Shown here piece by piece: positions 22,083-35,279 of a DNA stretch of 64,000 bases. The first letter of the stretch is position 1. Every line of letters begins with the position of its first letter. A program made the position numbers and the translations under genes. The notes below the pieces were generated by a model. That model worked only from the letters and a program-made list of their open reading frames with translations, was not told the origin of the DNA and did not search any database. The DNA lies in contig CM077116.1 of assembly GCA_039619475.1 (NCBI GenBank), positions 19,031,443 to 19,095,442 of the forward strand. The letters run 5' to 3'. The stretch comes from Icerya purchasi. Taxonomy: Eukaryota; Arthropoda; Insecta; Hemiptera; Monophlebidae.

Positions 22083-25000
22083 AAGTAAAATAAAACCCCA
22101 TACCCTTGACGAGGTATCAAGCTGTCGGGGATTATGAAGTTAAGGTTCACAATATACTAGTGTAGGGAGGCTAGTTCCTTTCTCTCGGCCGCTTTTCCTT
22201 TCCGAAATTTCTCAGGCATCGAATTATTTCAAGCTGAGTATGAGACAATTGGTTTTGATATATATGTATGCATTTTTTCAAGAATGATTTAGTCCACTAA
22301 AATGTACTCTTCCTCTACCTTCAAGTACATATGAATATATATATATATATATATATATATCTTTTTTTCCTTCTGTTTAAAATAATTTTTCCACATTTTA
22401 TTGCTATATGATGTTGGTCTACCATTTGTTTCCCTTTAATCTACAAAATTGAGATGCTAGCGCAAGTGACCATCGCAAAACCTATTCCAATCACGGTCCC
22501 AGTCACAACTTTTGGAGCAGTTCGTTAATTGGAAGAGAAAAGTTAATCAATCGTGATATTGAGGGAGAACATTAAAACCATATGGGTTTCGTAACGAGAT
22601 ATAAAAAATTAAAAAGAATGAAGCAACGAAACATAGATCTTCAACTAAATCCCTAGGTCTCCGGTATGAATTAAATTTCATCGTGCAAATTTAGAAAAAC
22701 ACCCAAGTTGGTCATAACCGCAGTGACTGTCAACAGTCTGTTTAACCATATATTGCAACTTAAGTAGACTATTGTCATCGTCATTTTTTTTTTTAACTAA
22801 CCTTCTGATTTACGATGTGTCACCAAAAGCAGAGAACTTTTGAAGTGAAATAACACGAAAGATTATTAAAATTAGTAAAACTGATCAATGTTTGAGAAAA
22901 CGCTTCTAGACACAGTACGTACACATATCTATATATTATATATATATATAGATATATATATGTTTATAGCTGTGTCTGTCTTGTCGGGTGTGAAAGAAAT
23001 TAGCGAATAATTGTCGACAATAAAATCACAAGTAAGCAGCGAATAAGGGCGTTGTTATTTATGCTACAATAAGTTTATTCATGTTCGTGTTGCCGCCTTA
23101 GTGAGCAACCGGCTCTGCATTACGGTTATCAGTACGTGATTGCGGACTTACAGTGCCAGTGATTCTGTGGTAGCCGAATGAATATTTGCTTTGATTAGCA
23201 TCTAATCGAACGACATGCAGTGGCGATGGACCATCTGCTCCGCAAGTCAGGAATTCCTATTCTATTCAAAACGGCTGCAGCCATTCATTCTTGCTGAGGA
23301 GGCCGGATTGTTCGACGCTTTCTACATTGTCGCCACACATACCAACTGCTACTTTTTCCGTCTTGTTACCCGGGAAATCGTGATGTACAAATTTCTGTTA
23401 TTTTCACCTTTCGCGTTCGCGCACAAATCACTTTCCTACACTGAAAAGCCCGCAGAATAAACGAACAAAGCGATCGTTATTTATTACGCCGCTAATTCTC
23501 ACGCGCGATTAGTGTAAAGACGAACAGTGAATTTGCAGGCGCTGCCCCGATTTTCGACTGGCCGCTCCGTTATTCTTTCTTGTTTTCTGTCAATATTATC
23601 TACTGGCCCGATGATGCCGAAGAAGAAAAACAAATAAGTAAATAGACGTGTTTATACGTCTTGACATAAATATTCTAGCTAAACTATTGATGCGCTAATT
23701 GGATATTTACGAAAAACAGTGAATGGTATAAGAGACTGCTACCGCACCTCCGATAAAAGTGTGTGCCAGATGCAGCTTAATTTTTTTTTATTCGTTGGAT
23801 CAAAATTAAAAGACAACCAACTCGATTGATCCCCTTTAAGGTAGATTTCTGTTCGCAAAGACTAGATAAAAATTTCTGTAACTCTACACCCCAAAAATTG
23901 TAGAGATTAAAATTCAAAGCGGGGGTTAAATTGATTTCGATTTTATGTAAGAAAACGGAGAAACGATATACATATCCATTAAAATTTTCGACATTTTCTT
24001 TACTGCGGTAATAGAAATTTACGTTTAGGATGGTTACGGTGAAGCTGAAATATGTGATGGGCTTCTCTATTCTCTGATTCGAATAATTAACCGCGATAAA
24101 TATTGTTTAAATTCCTAAAATGCGCTCATGAAATTTGATCATCCCATACCATTCTATTGAAATCTGTCGTACCTCGTTTGATTTTTGACGAGGCAATTTT
24201 CGTCAAATCTACCCTTACACTCCAGTTTGTTGTTTCCTACATGTTCTGAAAGCTCACTCGATTTCTCAATACAGAATGTATTTCTCGTTTTTCTTACGAA
24301 GAGACTTTATCCATCACAGCGCCGGCTAACTCCTAACTTGTTAAGGAATGTTCAGCTTTAATTTCTGAGATAATCTATACGTATTTAAAGTGAAAGTAAA
24401 GCTTCGAATTTTTTTCGAATTTGCAAAAACAAGTCACGCTTAAAAAACAATGAATAAATAAATTTCAGTGCGAAGTGTGTAATTTAAAAATAATACTAAG
24501 CCAAATAGGTCCATCGTTTAATCTGATAGAGGAATCTGTTTTTCTATTAGTTCACTTTCTTTTTTTTTGGGGGGGGGGGGGGGGGGATTACATTCAAAAA
24601 AGTCACAAAATATAGAAGAAGGATAGAAAATAGTGTAAAATAGAAAGGATATTTAGGAAATATACAGGAATAAAGGAAGACAAGTGTATCGCTGAATAAA
24701 GGCGAAACTAGTAATGATGATCGAATTGCAGGAGAGGAAATAAACAATAATAATTTTCTTACAATAAGATAGCGAGCGTAAAGATTAGAGGAGACATGTA
24801 TTTATGCGCACATGACATTGTTCTAGAATTTGCGTATAATTCTCCCTACCACCGTAATAAAAACAAATTAGAAGAGACCGGTAAGGTGATGGCCTCCTTT
24901 CCCGAGGTGTAATTTACCTGGAAGATACGGTGTTACGTTCACGATTTGTGTAAATTGCTTATGAAAATACCGACACCCATTAATTTACGATCATACACAG

Positions 25001-25216
25001 AGCCCAGCGCGTAGGCTACATCATAAAAACGATTAGTGATAATGAAAAACTAGAAAAATGTATGATTTCTCTATAACACGGATACGTACAGAAATATAAG
25101 AGTGGCCGTGTGTTATAAAGAGGCACGGGTAATAAAGGGGTTTATTAAAAACAAACAAAATTTATTTAAATATAAAATTCGCGCCAAAAAAAAAAAAAAA
25201 CACTTCTATTTATAAC
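22083..25216. other. Non-coding stretch with a slightly GC-richer patch
   Basis: Simple repeats: (TA)n at about 22335-22362 and 22929-22960; T10 followed by about 18 G at about 24559-24587. The patch 23090-23540 is less AT-rich and holds an 81-codon open frame (23215-23460, +) that I do not recognise. It could be unrelated single-copy DNA or an exon, but nothing supports either. No other gene seen. Confidence 0.5.
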
Positions 25217-25355
25217 ATAATATTTAATTGTTACATGTTCCCCGACGTGTTTCAAAGCCGACGGTTTCATAATTGTGAAGTGTTTAATTTTCATGACCGT
25301 AAAGTTATCCCGGGGCTTCGAAACTCGTCAGAACACGTCAATAATTAAATATTAT
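25217..25355. repeat. Imperfect hairpin, possibly a Penelope-type terminus
   Basis: The outer arms 'ataatatttaatt' and 'aattaaatattat' bracket an imperfect inverted repeat. On the minus strand it contains 'ctgacgagtttcgaagcc' (25331-25314) and, across a loop, 'ggctttgaaac' (25259-25249) followed by 'acgtcgggg'. The CTGANGA...GAAAC arrangement recalls the hammerhead-ribozyme core in Penelope-like terminal repeats, but it also simply pairs with itself, so the ribozyme reading is tentative. Confidence 0.5.
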
Positions 25356-28300
25356 TTCATAAAAAGAAGCGTATTTTGCGTTAATCGTGCTTGTTAACCA
25401 ATAGAAATAATGTGTGTTGTAAATGTTGACATCATTTAAATATATGCATATAGTTATTTCCCGTTGAACAACGCACAAAACTAAATGTTATACCTATCGC
25501 TCCATTGTGTAAACAAATTGTGTGTCATTTATAAAAACTTTAATACGCATCAGCAGCACGTAGTGATTTATTATTTAATATATAAAATTGCAATGCATTT
25601 ATTTCGTTTATTTTCATTATTTGTTTATTATATTTCTTTAGTATATTATACGTTTAGAGTTATTAATCCCTTTTCAATTTAATACCACGATTTAAATCGA
25701 AACCCCAATCAGCAAATTTACATTTTTCTTTATATTTTTGTGAGTTCATCAGATATTTGTGATTTATATAACTTTATTATTGTACATAGCTTTCGAAAAT
25801 TAATTTTACCACCGTTAATAATTGTTCAATAAACCTTGATCGGTTACGCAGGTTTTTAAAAGTTATCGCTCTGTCATCTTTTAATTCCGATCGTAAAGGT
25901 TCGTGACGGACCCCACTGGTGGAAACTCGACTTCTGTCAGGCTTTAAATAAAATCTACCTAAACGTGTAAATTCCCCGAGGGCTTGTAAATATTTTTTAA
26001 TCCTACCTCAGTGTTGCGTCTCCTTAACCGTCTGATCCTTATTTATCGTTATCACTTTCTTTATTAGATATCTGTTCGACCACCGCTGGACGATTTTACA
26101 GTTTCTGACGCGTTTTCTATACTATGTTTAATTGCTGAAACTTTATTAGTGCAAATTGAAATTTTATTCTTTTTACCTTCCGCCAAATTCCGTTTCTAAC
26201 GATTCGGTGGATGCGAAACAGCGTTTTGAAAAACCTCTTTATTTAGGTGACTCTGGCTTATAGTTTGTATTCACTTGCGACAGATCTTGAAACGTCTCAA
26301 TTTGTTTCGCTAATTCGTATTCATCGAGGTATTTCGGAGCGACTATTTGATGAAACATCTGAAATGATTGAAATGTCCATTATTTTCATCTGTTTACTGG
26401 AAGGAAATCGTCTGCAGAGCGAATCTGCTTTAAAGAAGTTATAAAGCGTTACTATTTAATTTTTACTGGTACTTCAAAAAAGATCGTCCTTAGAAGGAAA
26501 GTATTTTTCGACGAATGTCCGTTAGTACAAGTTTCAATATATGTAAAGTATCGAAGTAAGTATAACAATTAAATGTCTAATTTCATGTTTTGGAAAAGAA
26601 GAATAGCGGAATGATCGTAAAAAAGGCTAGTCGACAGTTAGGAGAAGGCCATTTAGCAATCGAAAAAGTGCAGAGGTGTGTAGTCTTCAGATTGTAGAAT
26701 CGTTGATAATCAAAAAATCAGTGGAATAGTAGTTTTTTTTAAGAGGAAGTACAAGGATGATCGTGTGAAGTATAACGAATAACATTTTGAAATTAAGCGT
26801 TTCACACTCTGTCAAGCGTCTAGTGAGAACCTCTAAAGACTGGGACCAGTTTCTTTCTGTTTTCGAGATTATCCACTTTTGTCCAAATTTCTCTGATGTA
26901 ATCTAAATTCAATTCTAAATATAACGTGTATATATATCACTTGCTCCGGAACGATGTAACTCGCAAAAACCGGTGATCTCACGAGACTGTTACCATTATA
27001 TTAGGGAGATAAAAATTAGACATCGTTATAGCTGTTATCGAAAGACGAAAATCGTGATTTTTAGCGGGATATTCACATTAAATTGGCACCGATTTAGCCG
27101 GTCTGTAGGCTCTAAACACGGAGTTACATATCACTGACAAAAGTTACCTTAGTTTTTTTTGTCAAGACGAGTCATGGTGGTTCATTATTCACAACAGAAA
27201 CAGAACAATGAAGTAGCCACACAGGACGTAGAGGTAAGATCGGAATTATCAGTTTAAATTAAAATATACGATAAATATTTCATTCGTGTATAAACATACG
27301 GTATGAAAAAAGATATTTCGATGGGGGGGGGGTATAATGAAATCTATGCATTTTAGAAAATACGAGACAGTTTCGCAGGATCGCAGGCAACAAGGTGTGT
27401 ATTGCTTAAAATATGAGCTATTAATCTTAATTTTGATATATAATGTATAAGTTTTAAATGTGGCGATCGTGTACGTGGATGTACAATTAGTAGTATGTAT
27501 TACACGCGCATCGCGTTACGCTAAAATAAATGAATTATCTCCGGAATTTTCCCCGGCTTCAACGGAGGTCCGCGGAAAGATCGACTACGGGCAAAGTCCT
27601 CTGCTGACTTTACTTTTTTTGGAGGACCTTTAAAAATTCAGCATACTTTTTCGAAATAGAACAATTTAACAGACACTTCATCCGCTCCTCCTTCTCAAAA
27701 TCCAATTTATTCTGAATCTATTACCGTTTATATCCGGAAATGAAGAAAAAGCAAACAAACGAGGAACCTGAACAGCCGGTTTACAGCTGACTGAATTTTA
27801 CCGTGTACAGAATTCTGGGCTCACTTTTAGATGCGCTCACTGTTGTATCTTTTTTTCCGTTCAGGTAATGCAAAAGCGACTGATATAGCCATTTTTTTTG
27901 TTCGCCTTTTTTCATAATTAGTAGTTAATGAAAGAAAAAAAGAATACCGAGATATTTCATTGTTTCTCCAGGTAGCTTTTGAATAATAACGTACCGAGGA
28001 ATTAAAGATATTCCAAATGTAGTCGATTGTTGTTTGGACCGGCAGTTTTTGAATTTAACCGGGTCAAACGGAGGCCGTAGAGATTTTCGTATTTTTTTAC
28101 AACTGCTTTGCACCGAGATTGATAGCCGAATGCTGACTTCTCATAAGACTTGGCGGCGTCTGTTTCGAGAATGTGTGTCATTTAGGGGGAACCGGGAAGG
28201 AATTTTAATTTCGAAGAACAAAAAACGATTATAATCGTTTAAAGAGAAAAAAAAGGCTATAGTGTAAATATTGGGATTCATTTCCACAGCAACCCCGTTT

Positions 28301-29892
28301 TATTTCTTTCGTTCGTTTTATTCTGCTTCATTCGTTCATTCCATTCTGGTCTTTCGATCATCGTTCGGTTTTTGATCCGATTCTGATTCGGTCGATATAA
28401 AAATTATTACGCTTCCCATAGAAAACGAAATAAAATTTAAAATCTTTAACTTTTTCCGGTTTTTTTTTTTTCTTTATATTTTAATTAAGAAACTATGTGA
28501 ATTATTATCCCACTTAAACGACCGGTTCGAGTTGGAACGAATTCGAAGCGTAAACGGAGGCAAATTGAACGAACTCAAAAATCAAAGACGATCTAGCCAC
28601 ATTAATCCGATGACTTGAAGAATTATTCTTGTACAACCCCTGGGTCCGAATGTGCGCAGTGTAACAGCAACATCAATAATCCGTAGACGAGCTTTTCACC
28701 AAGTGCAAAAAAATTTTAAAAAAAAACGCATCTAGCAGACGATAACGAAGCGAAAATTATTTCTCAAATTGTAGACAATTTTTCGATAAATCTCGAAACG
28801 TTTTCTGCTTTCTTTAAACAGCATTCGCTAATAAATCATACTGTAGCGAACGCATTTATAAGAGTCAGCTCTAAACCAGCTGTTCTGGTTACTCGTTTAT
28901 TTTTTGTTTTTCTCCTGTGTCGGTGATTTTTCATTTTCGAATACAAACGGTATAAATTCAAAATAAATCCGTTTTTGAAACATCCGTCGACTTGTTGCAA
29001 AAGTATGTCGGTTTTTCCGGCAAAATTGATTCAATAATGACATTTTGTAAACAAATAACTAGCTTTAACAAGACTGACTCGTGTCCTGAAAGGAACTTGC
29101 ATTTGAAAAATCAAAAGATCAATAGTTCAATGCGTATACTCGATTTTAAAGGTAAGTTCTAAGGCTGTTTATTCGACGACAAATACTGATAGCAGAAAAA
29201 TTAAAAGTCGTATCTCTCCGAGCATGAGACGCTGGGATAAGATCAAAATTTATCAGAGGTAAATTTAAAAGAAGAAAATTGATACCGGATCGAATATGCT
29301 GTGAGACTAACGAATGACAACAAACGGTACAAAATATTGCTGCAATAAAAGTAAAATTCGCACAGATAAAATTTGTACATTATAGGCAATATATAGACGA
29401 GGCATGTAGTTCTCTTAAGGTTATAAATGCAGCGAGCGTACGTATTAGAGTGTCTCTCATTCTGATTAGCTTTATTAATATATTTAAATTACATATCACC
29501 TTAATTCATTATATGTTCACTTGTTTCTATGCATGCATGTTAAGTAAACCTTATTCGGGTATTTTATATTTAAGTATTCTGCGTCGATATCGCTTTAATA
29601 AAAATGATTAACGTCGCATTTATAAAACTACTCGTAACAATTACTAAGATATCTACATATTAAGGGTTTTAATATTCCAATATAATGTTTTACAGAGAAC
29701 TGCAAATTTATTGTGTTTTATTATATTTCATTTTATTTTCATATTTTTGGTTATTTTAGCATTGTATTGGAAAAGATTTAGATTTTATTTTGTTAAATAC
29801 TTTTTTAGTTCATGTTTATATTATTTACCCTATCTAACAGTTGTGTTCTATCCACTGTTAGCGCTATACAGCGTATTGTGGACTAACAGCAA
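25356..29892. other. Long stretch without recognisable genes
   Basis: AT-rich. Open frames are all under about 70 codons and without family motifs until the region just before 29.9 kb. A G9 tract lies at about 27324-27332 and T runs near 28459-28471. Confidence 0.55.
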
Positions 29893-31215
29893 TAATAATC
29901 AAATCAAATCAAATCAGTTTATTATTATTATTATTATTACAGAATCCATCTATGCGCAAAGATTGCGCGAACGATGGGATAATAGTATACCATAATGATT
30001 TGATGCAGGTAAAAAATAAAAAATAATAATAACAAAGGATCTTTATAACTTAACACATCAAAAGAAAATAATGTATCTGAAACTGAAATGTAAAAAAAAA
30101 TTTTTAAATTTAGCTTAATGAAACATTAGAAGACTGTAGACCTTGTTAAGGATATACACATACATACCCGCATATGTATAAGTATACTCGTATACACATA
30201 CTTATCCACATACCTACACATACACACGCATATATGTATATATGTATATATATTCGTCCCTAACATCGAAGTAGTCATATTCGCCGCAGGTGAACAATGT
30301 AAAAGTTTAAAAACAAAGAAAAGTACACTTCAGGTTTGAAGGAGAAGAAACGAAAAATACGGAAGTAACTGGAAGAACACTAAAGATAATTTAAACAACG
30401 TTTGCAATTTATAAATAAATACCGGATTAATAATGAATAGGTCGCACTCTTACGCACTTGAACTACTACTGAAATGCTCTAATAAACATTTGCGCCTCTT
30501 TTTGTAATTTTCTCAAGTGTTTAATAATATTATCCAAGAGAAGATACGGTAAATGATTATAGAGCAATAGGGCCATATAAGGTGCCTGCATTCTAGAATG
30601 GTATTTATTAAATTTTGGTATAATCGCTAGTTCTTTACCGCAACCTCTGGTTATGCCGCCCTTAACGAAGAATCCAAATTCATTTTTGTATTTAAGTAGG
30701 AATGTTAATAACTGAGTTTTATGTAATACGTTAATGTAATAAAGACTATAAAACGAACCAGAATCATTATTCTTGTTAACTAATTTAACTAACCTTTTAT
30801 GCAAGTAGTTTATTTGTTTTAAATGATATTCCGCAACATTGCCCCAGTGCATTATACCGTATATTAGAAGTGGTTGATAAAGAGACAGATAAAGCCGGTA
30901 TAAGTGGTTTCCACTGAAAAACTCACTCAGATAATAGAAAATGTAATTTAGTTTTTTAAGTTTTTGTGCTAAATAATTTGTATGTGCATTCCACGTTAAT
31001 CGACAGTCTAAGATTACACCTAGATACTTAATTTCAGTAACTTTTCCTATTGCTGTATTACTATTTAAATCTAATCTCACGCTATCCCATTTGCTTTGGT
31101 GAATATGGCTATATACCAAATATTTTGTTTTCTTTAAATTGACTATCAGTTTATTATTATTAAACCAATTTAATACCGTATTTACGTCCTTCTGAGCTAG
31201 CTTTTGCAGGGTCTG
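29893..31215 (-). mobile_element. 5'-truncated Jockey-like non-LTR element
   Basis: Reads minus from about 31215, where the RT sequence starts abruptly beside a minisatellite, to a 3' end at about 29893-29990. That end consists of the 'tcgcgcaa.ctttgcgcata' core, a (TAA)n run and repeated 'tttga'. The 3' UTR is about 470 bp. The same 3' end occurs at 10.79-11.04 kb, and the RT motif matches 3.47 kb. Confidence 0.8.
30466..31215 (-). pseudogene. Jockey-like reverse transcriptase, C-terminal third
   Basis: The frame is open from the truncation point through the stop at 30466, about 250 codons. It begins 'TLQKLAQKDVNTVLNWFNNN' and 'LIVNLKKTKYLVYS' (RT motif D region), then 'EIKYLGVILDCRLTWNAH' (motif E and beyond), 'LSLYQPLLIYGIMHWGN', and 'INYLHKRLVKLVN'. 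These match the part after the catalytic YxDD box in Jockey-type ORF2 proteins. Motifs A-C and the APE endonuclease are lost through 5' truncation, so no enzyme can be made, although the remaining frame is unbroken. This suggests a fairly young insertion compared with the copy at 3.5 kb. Confidence 0.85.
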
Positions 31216-31232
31216 AATAATAAATGAACAAA

Positions 31233-31566
31233 ATAACTGTAATATTTATTAATTGTAATATTTAAAAATTGTAATATTTATTAATTGTAATATTTAAAAA
31301 TTGTAATATTTATTAATTGTAATATTTAATAATTGTAATATTTATTAATTGTAATATTTAATAATTGTAATATTTAAAAATTGTAATATTTATTAATTGT
31401 AATATTTAATAATTGTAATATTTAATAATTGTAATATTTAATAATTGTAATATTTAATAATTGTAATATTTAATAATTGTAATATTTATTAATTGTAATA
31501 TTTAATAATTGTAATAATTAATAATTGTAATATTTAATAATGGTAATATTTAATAATTGTAATAAT
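31233..31566. repeat. 16-bp minisatellite, about 21 copies
   Basis: Tandem units of the form 'attgtaatatttaata' with variant last bases (tatta, taaaa, taata). The period is 16 bp and is regular to 31566. It starts within about 20 bp of the 5' truncation point of the Jockey-like element. Confidence 0.95.
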
Positions 31567-34184
31567 TTAAAAAACTGCACGTGTGATCAAAAACAAATTC
31601 GCCCGAATGAAAAGATTCTACTTGGCGCAATTACAAATATCTTCTTTAGCTGTTGACAGTCGATTGCTGAACAAAAGCCCTCCCCCAATTTTTTCCTGGC
31701 GCTTCCTCACACCAATTTGCTCTTAATTTTCGAATTTTTTCATCGGGTTTCCATATTGCTGATAAATTTATCCATAGACGACCTGACCATTATTTTCACG
31801 TATTATTTTTAATGATATACTTATTGCACCTGTTACATTTGTTGTCTAAGCGTTTCTTCGTGCATTTGCCTTTTAGACTGATATATCTAACACAGACCAT
31901 TCCGTTGATTAGCGTCTAATTTTCGTTCTAGTTTGTTTTGTTCTTTTTGTTTTTTTTCGATGCACCTTTGAACACTATCATGTAAGGTTGGCGTCAAACA
32001 CGCTTTTTTTCAGATTAAGGGCTGATTTATCGTTTTTAAATATATTACCAAATATAATTAACATTAAAAATTACGCTATAATAATGGATATAGATATAAG
32101 AATAGATTATAAAATTGTGCAATTTTTTACGTAAGATTAAAATTATTGTAAAATTGTACACTTTTCTGTTCTCAAAAATATTTGACAGGATCTTAACATT
32201 AAGAGTCTTATATCTTCGCTATTTTTTATTAATGTTTGTTTCCGGTTTGCCTTCCCTACGCGACGGACAACAGATGACATATTAAGCGGCAATTTGTAGA
32301 ATAGATTTCCTTTTGTTTTTTTCAATAATATATAATTATTAACATTTCGAGCAGAAACGAAAACGATAGCAAGTTTTGCTAATATTTCAGAAGACACCTA
32401 TGAAACTGTGTTAAGTACAGCGACGGTTTAGAATCGCAAATGATTTTTCACTAATTCCTACCGTTCGCCATTACGTTTTCACATTTTCACATTTTCCGAT
32501 TTTCATATTTTCCGATTTTCATGTTATAAAAATAGGCGGAGACGGATGGTTTTTTATTATAATAGAGATGGTCGGAAAGGAAAAATTCATTGTTGACATG
32601 GGTAAAATTTAACGTGGTGTACTTAATGAAACGGCTACACTCGGAGGATGCACTGGTGCTGCATTATTCAGTAATTCTCCTAGCAGTGCACTGTGATTTC
32701 GTATATGCGCGCATGAGTATTATAATTTATTATCGGCTGCATTGAGGAATGTGATGCATGTGCCGTGCATCGTTAACTGGTTTGCGTCTTGCCCGTCATT
32801 TACCTTCGTCTACAATATAATCTTTAATTAATGATTAAAAACAGAATAGCGCTCGATCTGCGCAGATTAGTTGCAAAACCGAGAAATAATTCAGAGCCGA
32901 TCCGAGACACTGTTCGCCACTTTTCCCTTGTCCGAGGCATACGCAGCTGGCCGCCACTGCTCCGTCTTGACGCGAATTAAAAGATCGTTTCTCCGTCGCC
33001 ATCAGTTCTCCAGCTAACGTTTGTGTATCGGATTACGTGATCCGCCTGCAAATCCAGTCTTCTCGCTAGCGCGCTTTTCTTTTTTCTTGTCCGCGAAATA
33101 ACTGAACATTCCGATGCCGAACATACATTTACGTTTGCAGGGGCGGTATAGCGGTATAGCGGTAGAGCGGTATAGCGGTAATAGATGAAGCCACTTTTTT
33201 TTCCGTTCTGCATTTTTAAAAAGTATTGAACCCTGTCGTTTTGAAGCGTTCGACGTGCAATAGACCGATGTAAAAGCTTCCGACTTCTTCGTTTTTGCTT
33301 TTTTTTTTTGTTTTTTTGTTTTTGGGATTGCCGGCTTTAGCTAGAGAGAGAAAACTAAGCGGGGAAAGTAGAGGCGATTGGAAATAGCTGACAAAAATGA
33401 TCTAAGGGTCAACGCAACAGAAGGAGAAATAACGGAGAGGGTGAAAGACAGCCTCATTAGCAGAAGATAGGTAAGCATTCAAGTAAGACGTAATCAGCGT
33501 CGGGGTAAAAGGATGGCGCAGGTGTAATTGGAAAAGTAGACGTAGGAAGCAGACCATGTCTACAGTGTAGACGACAGAGATTGTGGAAACAGTTGAGAAC
33601 CGAAAGAAAGGTAAGAATTAGTGTTCGGTCGAATATCAGAAGTTGAGAACGAAGAGGAGAAACAGTTGTAATTTTTATTAATCGTCTATGGGTAGAAAAA
33701 GAAAATTGTGTTAAGAAAGAAAAAAAAAAAAAAAAAAATTATTATTAACTTAGTTCGTTAATATTGCTAGTAACTTATTACTTATACGTTGCGTATCGGC
33801 CAATAGCCTCGCTACAATACAAGAATATTATTTATAAATACGTACAGAATTATAATTATATGTAGAAGCTAATTCGACTGCAGGAAAAAATTGAGGAAAA
33901 AAAATCTAAAAGCTCGACTACAATATCTCTACACCGTTAGCGAATGTCGTTTTTTTATTTTTTGTTTTTTTTTCGTATATATTACAGCTTTAATTAGCTG
34001 AAGTGAAGGTGAAAAATTAACTAAACTTTGTCGTGTGTAACTGTATGAAATTTTAAAACGTTTAATCCTTAAACGTGCGTACAATTATTCCCTATCGGAA
34101 AGCATTTAGTAGGTCGCTCCGATTCAGACAAATTGTGAAAGTTTTCAATGTTCATATACATATACATATATATATAATTAATAA
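31567..34184. other. Stretch without recognisable genes
   Basis: Mostly AT-rich, with a more balanced patch at about 32630-33060. An 84-codon minus frame (32397-32143) and a 78-codon minus frame (33213-32977) show no family motif, and the latter overlaps a simple repeat. A long A run lies at 33719-33739 and T runs near 33299-33320. Confidence 0.5.
33143..33180. repeat. 8-bp tandem repeat (gcggtata)n
   Basis: Almost five units of 'gcggtata' with one variant ('gcggtaga'). GC-rich against its surroundings. Confidence 0.9.
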
Positions 34185-34392
34185 AATGAAGAAAAATCAC
34201 ATAAAGACAATTAATTAATTAACATACAAAGGTTGCTGATTAGTTTCGGTTAACAAAGAAACCTAATCGCAGCATCCAACTTGTTAACTTCAATTACTAC
34301 GATTGCGGATGGTCGTTGTTAACCGAAACAAGTCGGCAAGTTTTGTATGTTAATTAATTAATTGTGTTTAAGTGATGTTTATATATTTCATT
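34185..34392. repeat. Imperfect inverted repeat, 208 bp
   Basis: The left 'aatgaagaaaaatcac..aattaattaattaacatacaaa' pairs with the right 'tttg.atgttaattaattaattg..gtgat..tttcatt', and the inner parts 'tttcggttaacaa' and 'ttgttaaccgaaa' also pair. The arms are diverged. No gene; MITE-like in size. Confidence 0.75.
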
Positions 34393-35279
34393 GAACTATA
34401 CTCGTATGTGGAGGAAGCATTTTACTCCGTTTCGCATTCTTTGTATATCTTAAAATAAAACTAAACGTTGCTCCTACACATTTAGAACCACAGCGACTTT
34501 ACGTACGAAATTATGGAAATATATAAAACTAAATTGAAAAAGAAACGTATAAAGAGAATTAAATACCGTAAGAAATAAAAGGCAGCTGATGAACGCGATT
34601 TGGGTTATTTATGGAAACACAAATACTAAACTGTGACGCACACGCGTATTATGATCGCGGTCGAAATTAGCAACTTTATGTTTCCTAAGTTACTTCCGTT
34701 TAAAGTGTGCACCGGAATGAACTTTCATAACTAGCGCTTACGAAGAGAAACAATTTAAAAGATAATAAAGAGAAAAAGTTTGTTTTTAGTATGTGTTTCC
34801 TTTTTCTTTTCGTCGTTCATGCATAACTCAACCTAATTCGCATTCTAAAAACGATGCAAGGAAATAAATAAGCAATATGTAAAGTAAAGATCAGAAGAAA
34901 TGTTGAACTTTTTTATAAAACGAAAATTAAAAGAGTCTCGTACTTCGTGGAACTGAACCCGCCTCTCTTCGTCGCAGTTTTTAATTTTGACAGACGCGGT
35001 CTTTTGCTTCGACTTTTCCATCTGCACATTCCGGACGCTCTGCTGAATCTACTCGCCAATCCAGTCATAGCTTGTATAGTATAAAAAGGGCATACATAAA
35101 GGAGAAAAAAAGAAACCAACAAAAGTCTTCTAAAATTTCTCGATAATTTAACATCTGTCGAATTGCGAAAGCCGATCTTTAACCGCGTCAGTCGCCCGTT
35201 TCGTTGTTCACTTTTGCCCCGTCAGCTGATGAATATTGTGACAAGCGAAATACGCACTTTGAGATATCTTTGGCAGCTT
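34393..35279. other. Stretch without recognisable genes
   Basis: Nothing identified. Short frames on the minus strand near 34845-35122 lack known motifs. Confidence 0.5.

Noticed and set aside
21965..22150. Minus frame with alternating Thr-His
   Set aside because: Translation of the (TG)n microsatellite.
23215..23460. 81-codon frame in a less AT-rich patch as a host gene
   Set aside because: No family motif, no splice or promoter evidence, and open frames of this length occur by chance here. Mentioned only as an unexplained patch.
31233..31566. CRISPR-like array
   Set aside because: Units are contiguous 16-bp tandem repeats without spacers, in eukaryotic DNA. It is a minisatellite.
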